This document shows, piece by piece, positions 53,920 to 64,000 of a stretch of DNA of 64,000 nt. Within the stretch, counting starts at the first letter, position 1, and every line of letters starts with the position of its first letter. Origin of the DNA: Volutella citrinella (Eukaryota; Ascomycota; Sordariomycetes; Hypocreales; Nectriaceae). The notes under the pieces are model-generated. The model searched no databases, was not told the origin of the DNA, and worked only from the letters and a program-made list of their open reading frames with translations. The translations under genes were made by a program, and so were the position numbers. Location of the stretch: assembly GCA_034401135.1 (NCBI GenBank), contig JAWZSP010000007.1, positions 806,001-870,000 of the forward strand. Reading direction: 5' to 3'.

Positions 53920-55846
53920 CTACTGAATCGTGATCCCTGTTGCCAAGGAGCGGTAGTTGGCGAGCTTCAGCGACGTTATTCGTGTCCGTGGAGATTCGGG
54001 AGTGATGACCATCCTCCCATCCTTGTTGTAGACAATGTTGCCAAAAGTCTCGCTTATCTCGGGGAAGCACGCATCGGGGCGCACGCGTGCCATCTCGGCC
54101 AGGATGCTGCTGCTCCAGACACCGGAACAGGCGCCGTCGCGCATCAAGAAGTACGGGTTCAGGGGGGGTAGCACCGAGTCTGAGGCTTTCGTTAGCGGGA
54201 CTTGACTATACGACTTTGGAAAAAGCGATAAAGCTATACGCACCAAGATCTACGAAGCGGATCCTCAAGTAGGTCACTTCGGTGAGCTTCTCCAACGCCC
54301 GGATGCCCGACAGGACCAGCCTCTCGAACGCATCAATAAAGCCCATATCCTGGATGCCCGAGCCCGATTCGTGGAAGCTCGTGTGTCTGCAGCAATTCTT
54401 TACCGTCAGATCGATGGATTTGAGCCTCGAAGTGCGAGGGTCTGTCGAGCGCATGGCCATTTCGAACAAGTGGTGACAGACACGACCAGTGTATGCGAAA
54501 TGCTCCAGCGAGGGAAGCGTCCCCGCCATCCTGGTACAGACGTGCGTCTTCTGGACGACCTTGGAGTAGAAGGCCGGCATAATCACCTCGCGTCGATAGT
54601 CGCTCTCCAGGCAAATGTTCAGGCTCGTAATTTTGTGGGGAAGCAAGGGAAGGAAATCGGACAGGGTTATGTAGCTCTTTGACTTGGGTTTGCTGTAGGA
54701 GCCCTGCCACTCGGTAAGGCTGGGCAAGGCATCCAGTATCGCTGTGAAATCATCGTTGGACCGCATCAGATTCCACTGGCCCCGGGTCACCAGGGTACGC
54801 ACGGATTCGAGCGCTGGCATTTTCCGGTGCTGGCCGCCGTCACTCGGTTGGCCGTGGAAATGAGCCACCTTGGGCGCTTTCCTCCTCTCTCCGCCCTCGA
54901 GAGTCAAGACCCTTGTCTGCGGCAACGCCTGAGCAACAAAGCGGAACACTTCATCCAATGCACAATTATTGGCAGGCAGCGTGTACGTTGCATTCGTAAG
55001 CCCCTCCATGGTCACTGTGGGAAGAGAGAGGGTGTTTGATAGGGCCAGTGGGCCATAAGTCGGTTGGAACACGGGGAACCAAATCTCGATGTGCTTTACG
55101 TAGGTCTGTAGATGCTCATTCTGGGCGAAGTGGAGCATGGCGTCGTCAAGGCAGTCTATTGTCGCCTTCAACTTGACATGGCGGTAGAGGCGCTGCTGGA
55201 TCAAGGTCCGCCAGGTCTCGTCGATCAGGGCCAACTCTGTCAGTTCTCTTCTCCTGGAGTGCCGCAGCGCTGTTCCCCAACTTCTCGTCACACTAGACAC
55301 GGACATTGAACTCCGAGATGTGGTGGATACTCGGTAGCCGAATAAGTGATCGAGGATAGCCTCATGAACCTCGATTGGGAGTTGAGTGAAGCCCGTGACA
55401 GGTTCGGGGTAATGTCGCTGATCGTCGACTGGGGTTGTGGGCGACGACGAAAACGGGTGCCACTCAAAGGCGCAGGCAGGATCACGCAGACAGCATGACT
55501 TGGACGTTCGGTGGTCGGGATGGGGGAAGGGCGTGCTGCTCGGCCGAGTGGGTGGCACGAAATCGTTTGACTTTGTCTGTTCATGCGACGGGCTCGCAGA
55601 CCCGGGGGAGACGGGGTTGGAGGTGGTATTCAGCAGCGTGGGTGACATGGACGAGGCCATGATGGAGGCGAACTCGCCGTCCACGTCGTCATGTGCGGCG
55701 GCTTGACACGGCCTCGGGGCATCGTCGAGGACGGGGAGGAGGGCTGCGCAGAGGGAACCGGAGGGGCCCGAGGTGTCGTCACTGGTGTCCATGGAATCGG
55801 GCACGGAGCGTGCCATGTTGTCGACTGGCAGTTCAAGACTCTCCAT
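53920..55846 (-). CDS. F-box-like protein
   Basis: Exons 55846-54244 and 54179-53920 give 620 residues. An N-terminal Ser/Pro-rich disordered region (about 1-155) precedes an F-box-like segment (about 160-235: FTQLPIEVHEAILDHLFGYR, ELALIDETWRTLIQQRLYRHVKL) and a long region of repeated LxxLxxL-type strands typical of fungal F-box proteins that act as SCF ubiquitin-ligase adaptors. The substrate is unknown. I chose the ATG at 55846 (MESLELPV); an upstream in-frame ATG at 56014 would add a His/Thr/Pro stretch that overlaps a (CA)n microsatellite and looks like leader. The intron join G/AC restores VDLG/DSVLPPL-type continuity. Confidence 0.65.
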
Positions 55847-55941
55847 ATGGTGGTGTCGAGGCCAGCGGCTCGGTGTGCATTTCAAACGGCCGGCACCGCC
55901 AGATGCGAAGGGCGGCAAGGGCGGCGGCGTATTGGCGATGT

Positions 55942-55960
55942 GATGTGTGTGTGTGTGTGT
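55942..55960. repeat. (TG)n microsatellite
   Basis: About nine TG units, 96-114 bp upstream of the chosen F-box start, in its probable 5' leader. Confidence 0.8.
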
Positions 55961-56524
55961 CGAGAGATGAGACGCGGGAGGCGCGGCGAGAAGGAGGACT
56001 TGAATTCCAGCCAAGCGGCCGCGGCGGTACGAGAGGGAAGTAATGTACGGGCGTAATTAGAGAGAGATGAGAGTCTGCCGTGATGGCAGCGAAAACAGGA
56101 GACTTGGGTCCGCAGGGAGGAGAATCGCAATCAAACGGAGCCGGCTCCAACGCCAGGGTTTGGATGGAGGAGGCCAGAGGGAGGAGGCGAGGCGAAGCGA
56201 GGTGAGGTGAGGCGGCACGGCCCAGTAGTAGGGAAATGGCTTCAGAGGCGGTCGGGTGAGATTATGATTTGTTTAGCGGGCAGCCGCCAATTGTTATTGC
56301 CTTAGTATCTTATCCTATAACTGCCCGCCCGTATGAGCACGACCCCGCTGTCATCTCTGATTGCCTTGAACCCAATGCTCGGATGCCTCAGCCACTGCCA
56401 CAACGGCTTCTTCCCAAACACAAGTCCGCCCTGCCGGCCACAGGCTGCCACTGCGTAGTGGCAGAGCGTGGCAGAGCGTGTACGGCTTCTCCCGGCCTGC
56501 GAGAGAGCGAGAGGGCGACACCGA

Positions 56525-56550
56525 GGCATCTGGCATCTGGCATCTGGCAC
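56525..56550. repeat. CATCTGG tandem repeat
   Basis: Three contiguous 7-bp copies and a partial fourth. A very short minisatellite in intergenic DNA. Confidence 0.7.
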
Positions 56551-59500
56551 CACCCGCTCGTCGGGAGTCATTATCGATCGAGGTGGCTATCAAGTGATTG
56601 GACTCATGATGCCGTGGCTGGGGGGGACCGGGCCACCGGCATTGCTTGGCTCGTGATGGCAGTGGGCTCTGGTGTGGCAATGACGGCCTGATGCTGTCAG
56701 TCATCAGTCGCTTCACTCTTGGCCAAAAAGCCCCAGCCTGGCTCGTCCAGCACTCGACAAGGCCGGGCATAATGGACACACTCTCGCATTACGACTAATT
56801 ACTGCAGCGTGCATCGGGCTAGATGCCCAGGCTGTCATCTCCGGTCCCTGCAGCACTTTACGCGCTGCCACGACTCGCCAGCGCGGCGTTTTATTGGGGT
56901 CGCGTGCCAGCTGAGCGGGGCATCCTTTTGATGAGCATACTGCTACGATAGTGCTAATTCAGCAGTACTTCAGTAGCAGCACATGGCTGAAGGGCGCGAT
57001 GCACTCTCATCGCCGCATTTGTATTGAAAAAAGTTGTGGTATATTATATTCAACATTAGATGCCGAGATTTAGGTTCTTGACTGATGGCGCAGAGTTTGC
57101 ATGCTATTGGCAGCACATGATGCGCCCTCGGCCTCGTTGATGTACGTATCCGGAGAATGACTTTGGTGTGTTAGCGGGAACTGCGGTGTTTAGCCTCACT
57201 TATGCGCACTAGCTAGCAGTCCTATCTAGCGACGCCATACTACTCCGTATAGCATCGCATTTCCTTGGAATGCCACGGTAAAATGACACACCACAATGCG
57301 GCCTAGCAGGTTTTGGCTGGCTTCAGTAGTTTCTGTGCATATCCCGCTGGTTTCTGGGCCAATAACGCGAGAGGGCCGAAATCCGGTTGCTCGCATCATT
57401 CACGCATTTACCGATACAACGGGAATTGCTAGCTGATGGATTACGAGTGTCTCCATGCGCAAAATCTTTTTTGCGGCCCCGGCCGCGTGGATGGGCGACT
57501 CGTCATGAGGCACAAATAGCCACAACAACAATCCCCGTTTATGGTTGAGTGGCCCGCATCGACAATAGAGGGGGGCACCAAATGGTCTGTTCGAGGAACA
57601 TCCGTTCCCCGCTAGATCCTTCAGAAACAGTTCCTTTGACGGGAAAACAACAATTGAGTAACGTTGAGAACTGATACCCTTGACGCACGGTGGATAAGCC
57701 AGTCCCCATCGTCTACCTCAAACCTAGGACTCTTGTAAGCCACCAGTCAGCCATGCTGATTGGCCAGTGCTGCCCAAAGCTCTCCTGGGCTTTGTCCATG
57801 ATGGTTTCAAAGCCGGAAACACAACCTGCCTCACCTGTGAGTCTGCAACGATAGGAGGTTAGATTGTCTACCGAGACGCACGAACCACTTCGTGAACAGC
57901 CTCACCGTGCAATGGAGAGCGTTTATCGACGAACTGGCGCCCTCAGCATCCTGCGCATTGCGCGCAGTCCAAGATCCCGCGCTCTCGTCCATCCATCCCT
58001 ATCCTGGCCTCCATCGGCTCATCCGTGGAGGCGACGGACCATGTCCAAACAGCCGGCCTCCCACGGGCGAGTCTGAGACGCTACCCATCGGGAAGTGGCT
58101 CATCGCAGCTGGGAGCGGATGACGACGCGTCTGTGGTTGGACGGGTTTGGAACCTGCCAGCCTTTGTGTTTTGATGCCGTTGCACATAAGCGCGTGGCCT
58201 TGGCTGGAACACAAACGAAGTTGAGCTGAAGCGCGACAAAGGATTAAACGAAACTGCTTTGTTGTCTCCGTCCCCAGATCTAGAGCGCTCCCCCGTGTCT
58301 CAACCACCTGAGGCACGTAAGCTGGGGGCTACCTCAGATGTCTAACTTAGGACTCCAGCATTAGGCTACGGCGGAGCGTCGATGAAGCATACGGAGTAGA
58401 CGACACCAAAACGCCACGTTCAGGCGTTTACACGTTTGTGGCTTTGCTAGAGGGGAGGGATCCCATTGCCATGATGCTGGCCCGTCATCCATGTCTGTAA
58501 ACCAAGGAAACAGCCTCCGGGCTAGCCGATGCTGAGAAACACTCGGAGCAGCATTTCTCGGATTTTGTAGCATCCCATCTTCTACTCCGTAGTACCACAA
58601 CTGTTGAACCTTGCTGCTGGTAATCGGCTCATGGATTCCTGGGGGTCGCTGTTCGATTCAGGGCCCCTTGCCTTTCTGGGAGAGACGGGAAGGCTGTGAG
58701 TGGCGCCTGCCATCTGGTTCCTGCATCGCGGAGCTGGGATTGCTGATAGCTGCACTATGTACGGTGCCGATACCCCGGCCTCGCATCCAGACAGCAGCAG
58801 GTCTAGGCCTTTTCTTGCATCATCGGAATCTTCCAGCACACACCGCACAGCGCAACAGCAAGCGTTGAGGCCTTCGCTTAGACGCCTAGACGACCAGGAG
58901 CATCATGACAAGGCGTGCACATACCAGCTTGCAAGTTGCCATCCCAATCGAGCTTTGTCGGCCGGCCCCAGGCCCTGGGACCCATGTCTTTGACCCTTCC
59001 CTGGCCCGTGCCGTCCCTCATGGACCCATGGACACACCAGAATCCGATACAGAGCCATCAACAACCCCAGAACCTCGACGAGACATACGGGGCTGTCGTT
59101 ACGGGGTCATACAGAGCAACTCACCTATCGTCCTTGGCTTGGGAGGGGCGAGGGGCGGATAATCGGCGCTTCTCGTGCATGTTCAGAGACGGGTAGGTGC
59201 ATGGATGGGATGGAGATGTCCCCTTCAACAAATGGATGCGGCCAAGCGCTTGAGCTTGGTTGCTGAAGCGCGCGCCTTGGTCGAGACGCTTCAGAGACGG
59301 GACCGTGCAGAGGTTCAGCGGCTCAGCGTCTGCCCGCCAAATTGATGTCCGCCAAGTCAGGACGTGCCGTGATGCGGAAGATCAAGCAGCCGGAGCGCCA
59401 ACACAGGACGACGTGACCTGAGGAGCCGACAGCCAACCAAGCCCTGTCCCGCGTTGCGACGTCAGACGGGCCTTGTCAACGCACAACTCCCTTGCCTGCG

Positions 59501-61117
59501 GTTTCAAGTGCCCCCAGGGCCAGTGGTACGGAAAAATCAAGGGGGCTCCACCAGGCAAACCTGCCAGAGACGGTCGGCCCTGTCCCCTCCTGTCAGTGGA
59601 TACCACACTGTGAGTGGCGGGAGACTTTCTGACTTTCACAAGGCCTCCCACTACGATGTCGCAACACTAGATACCCGCCAATCACACAGCGGGGTGCCCG
59701 ACCAGGGGCTGCCTAACCATACCGGAGGGGTTTCGGATTGACTGAGCGAACGGAGGAAACAGTTGCATTAAAACCTCCCGCCCATGATTGTCAATGCGAG
59801 ACGAAGTCGGCACAAGAAACATGTTCATGCTGCGCGCCATAGGAGTGTTATGCCGTGCTGCACACAGCTCTGTCGCATTGCAAGCCCAGTCTGTTGTGGC
59901 TTGGAGGCTTAGGCAGCACAGCACGCACTGCGCTGGGCTGTAGCGAGTGTGGCCAGCCTTGGGGCCGTCAGGGGTCGATCGACAGACAGTTCCCGTACCA
60001 AACTGGATCCTTCCCAGCGCTGGACTAGCTGTTTAACCATAGACCTAGCGGCCGTGGAAGTGTTGACGAAGCTAGCCCACGTTGCCTCCAAGCGTCCCGA
60101 GTCCTGGCCCTGACAGCACCCCCCCACCATACACCTCACCAGCAGGGCGGTACGCAAGTCGAGATGCAGCGCAGCCAGAGCTACTGTATTACGAGTCCAG
60201 CCTACGCGTCGGACCTGGCTCCTGGCCGGCTTGTCCAGCACCTTGGCGAGGAGCCGATAGCCAGAGGCCCTGCCAAGAGGTCCCATACCCCCGAGTCTCT
60301 CCACCATGGACCTGCGGTGCTCCAGACTGGCGACGAAGCCTTGGCGCTTATTGGCTGCTCCAGCACCGTGGCGGCGGCTGCAGATCTGACAACGTCCTGT
60401 CTCGTCCAACAGATGCCAGATCAGCTCTGCGCATCTGGTACTTAATATTATGACCCACGAAGCAGCGAGCGGCGGTTGCACGCGGTGGTATTCGGCGCGA
60501 CTTGCGGACAAAGAAACGAGCCGCCTCTGTGCAGACGAGACGAGGGACGAGAGTGAACACACAAACGAACAACTAAACAGAAGGCGTCCCAGACTCATCC
60601 CAGCTTGGGGAAGCAAAACGAGCGAGTGGCCCGGCGCGACAATGCCAATGGGCGAAGCAGAAACCCTCGTCCCCAGCTTTCGTTTCGCCTGCCATTGTTT
60701 GAGACCCATGATGGCCTCTACTGGTCGTATACAACAGCAGCCCCAGGCAGCGTGCTATCGCTGCACCTCGCATACCTCGGGCTTGGCTCAGTGTGTTGCG
60801 GGAGGCCTGTGTTTCAAGGTCACTTGGCGGCAAATCTCCAACCTTGGTCCAACGCATTGATACACAATTACGGGGTGTGGCGGCAGCCCCGCCGGCCCCT
60901 GTCGCTGCAAGGCGAGGCCCATGGCCCACCTAGTCCGGTGGTCCCTGTCCCTGCTCTAGCGTCTCTACGTCTTGGTTCGCTGCCAGGGTGCCGTCTTGCG
61001 GCTCTCCCAAAACGCTGTTCTCCTGCTCAGTGGCCGGACCACTTCCATAAAACCCATACCCGTCCCTCCTCCTCGGCCGTTGATCGGTCCCTATTCCATT
61101 CTGTTCTTCAGATCGTG

Positions 61118-61129
61118 AAGGATATCCTT
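61118..61129. promoter_or_regulatory. GATA-containing perfect palindrome upstream of subtilisin
   Basis: AAGGATATCCTT is a 12-bp perfect palindrome, about 312 bp before the protease start, and presents GATA on both strands. GATA sites bind AreA-type nitrogen regulators, which commonly control secreted proteases. Regulation by AreA is inferred. Confidence 0.35.
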
Positions 61130-61440
61130 GACGGTTCTCTGATTTGTTGATTTTCCTTTCTCTCCTTCCCCGTATTCCTATTCCCTCTTTGAGCTGCCAG
61201 TCAGTCTCTCTACTGTCACTAATTCACCATTCATTCTTGAATATACTCACGACCAACTTTGAAGAGGAGCGTTGATCGCCTACCTCCTCTACCATCCCTC
61301 TTTGCTTGCAAATCACGAGTCACGCTCTTTATATCGACTCCGAAAAACAATATACGCCTTTGCCCGACGCATCGGTCATCTGTATAACTGCTGGAACCAG
61401 TTTACAACCCTCTTATTAACTACGAAAAACATCAATTACA

Positions 61441-62942
<1,502 letters not shown>

Positions 62943-64000
62943 AGGGGGTTTCTGGACGGGGAGAAGGAGTAATGAAAGCGCTTTAGAGCTATCCGCGGGT
63001 GGGGACCCGCATACACTTGCTGTGTGCTTATTGCCATTCGTTTTGTAATTATAGAAAGAAAACGGGGTTGAATTTTGTCTTCTTGGCCTCGACGTATCTA
63101 CTCAGCACGCGCGTCACGGCGCTGGATTCTTTTAGAAGTGGGAATGGCGAGAAGGCACGCATAGACGACACAAAATACCATTTGTTTTGCTCATGTACCA
63201 AACATTTACTCTTCCCACAACCCACAAAAATCTCGGTATTTGGCGAAAAAATCGCCTGGTCGGCAGGCGGCTTCCTGCCAAGCACGACGCCTGTGTTTCG
63301 ACCCTCCCACAACCCGTTGTCGGGGTTTGTGATCGCCCCAGATCGAGGCTAGTCTGAAACGGCGGCGCAAGGGGCCGTTGCATGTCGGCTCGGGGGGTTG
63401 AGACGGAAAATTTACGTTTTCGATGGCGATGTAACCATTCAGGCAGGACATCCGAGGGCGTTGGCCGGGGTCTGTTACTGCATGCGGCTACGACTTGGCG
63501 CCTACTGGAATTAAGGAATACTGAGGAAGGCCTTGGCTTGGTGTCAAGCGAAGCAGATCAGGTATTAGAACACGAGGGGAGCGGATAACACAATCGCGAG
63601 GCCTGCTGAGGAGAGCAGGGATATGATCAGCCGCATTGGCCAGGGTTGAGCAAAGTCAACTTCAATTGCAGCTACCTAACATGGCTATGTAAAACGCAGG
63701 GCCTTGGACTACGCTAGGCCTGTGCTCGTCGGGTACGTCAAACTGTCAGGCTGGTGACTAGGGATTGTGGGATGTTTGCTCGCCGCCACAGTCCCAACGT
63801 TCAGTGACGCTGGGATGGACCTGCAACGCACCATCACCCCAGCCGGGAGGCCAGGGCGAGGGCTGAGAGCAATAGGAGGTTCGATTTTAGCACTTCTTCG
63901 GCACAACCACAGTCATGGGAGGACTGAATTGCAATTTGACATCCGTGCTGGAAGCATATCACTCATCTCCGGTCAAGAAGATTGAAGGGGGTGCCCAGAT
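62943..64000. other. Intergenic, subtilisin 3' flank to window end
   Basis: No gene, RNA or repeat seen in this 1.06 kb. A gene whose promoter lies here may begin beyond the window. Confidence 0.4.

Larger units (their letters stand above)
55847..61440. other. Gene-poor 5.6 kb stretch
   Basis: I found no exon with recognisable family features on either strand. Open frames up to 266 codons (59909-60709, -) have shuffled, Arg/Ser-rich composition. Local features are tandem CATCTGG copies at about 56526-56548, a duplicated GTGGCAGAGC word at about 56457-56480, a moderately A/T-richer part around 57000-57600, and a CT-rich tract at about 61150-61195 in the subtilisin promoter. Confidence 0.45.

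Noticed and set aside
57000..57600. A/T-richer stretch as a RIP-mutated transposon relic
   Set aside because: No repeat ends, no transposase remnants and no strong TpA excess visible by eye; dinucleotide ratios were not computed.
60242..60277. Inverted pair of GCCAAG-type words as PacC sites
   Set aside because: The hexamer is expected often by chance in this base composition and the pair is 1.2 kb from the gene.
59909..60709. 266-codon open frame on the - strand
   Set aside because: Composition is irregular (Arg/Ser/Leu/Cys-rich), no domain motif, and overlapping frames of similar length exist on both strands; looks like chance in GC-rich DNA.
60605..61150. 181-codon open frame on the + strand
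   Set aside because: No family features; it lies in the subtilisin promoter region and has no splice or start context to support it.

Overview
The window is a gene-dense piece of nuclear chromosome from a filamentous ascomycete, most likely a sordariomycete of the Hypocreales. The evidence is short introns (47 to about 165 nt, GT-AG with CTAAC-like branch sites), pyrimidine-rich leaders, GC-rich coding sequence, and families typical of this group (a DUF7707 protein, a HET-domain protein, an oryzin-type subtilisin, a fungal SUR7/PalI protein). I could not fix the genus. I resolved 24 protein-coding genes (11 on +, 13 on -) with 37 introns. All exon joins were made by hand from splice signals and reading-frame continuity. 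No rRNA, tRNA, CRISPR array, transposon or origin was found.

Layout. 1.5-5.4 kb: small GPI-anchored-type cysteine-rich protein and the ethanolamine/choline phosphotransferase. 6.2-9.6 kb: divergent pair of a short-chain dehydrogenase and a secreted glutaminyl-peptide cyclotransferase. 11.7-17.1 kb: + strand run of arylamine N-acetyltransferase, oligosaccharyltransferase subunit Swp1 and an alpha/beta hydrolase. 17.7-21.5 kb: - strand N-myristoyltransferase and a membrane-anchored ABHD12-like hydrolase. 23.1-28.0 kb: Swc3 (SWR1 complex) and Rtc5 (TLDc). 28.5-31.5 kb: - strand Rcf1 and a HET-domain protein. 32.3-36.7 kb: convergent ZZ-finger/EF-hand membrane protein and SUR7/PalI-type protein. 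37.9-49.5 kb: an accessory-looking - strand run containing a Gly/Ala/Asn/Gln repeat secreted protein, an Ada-type methyl-phosphotriester sensor, a 919-residue hydrolase with disordered ends, an unrecognised 409-residue protein and a GPI-anchored-type protein. 50.4-55.8 kb: divergent translin-family gene and GPI14 mannosyltransferase, then an F-box-type gene. 55.8-61.4 kb: a 5.6 kb stretch without a convincing gene. 61.4-62.9 kb: secreted subtilisin.

How the genes fit together. Much of the window concerns the secretory and membrane systems: phospholipid head-group transfer, N-glycosylation (Swp1), GPI synthesis (Gpi14), several secreted or GPI-anchored products, and N-myristoylation together with a likely substrate (Rtc5, beginning MGQALS). 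The genes do not form a biosynthetic cluster and I see no dedicated multi-gene novel system. The most unusual items are the giant low-complexity secreted protein with an equally open antisense frame, the stand-alone Ada sensor, 8-nt and 18-nt microexons, a GC-AG intron, a stop-free 3n intron, and the membrane-anchored ZZ/EF-hand protein.
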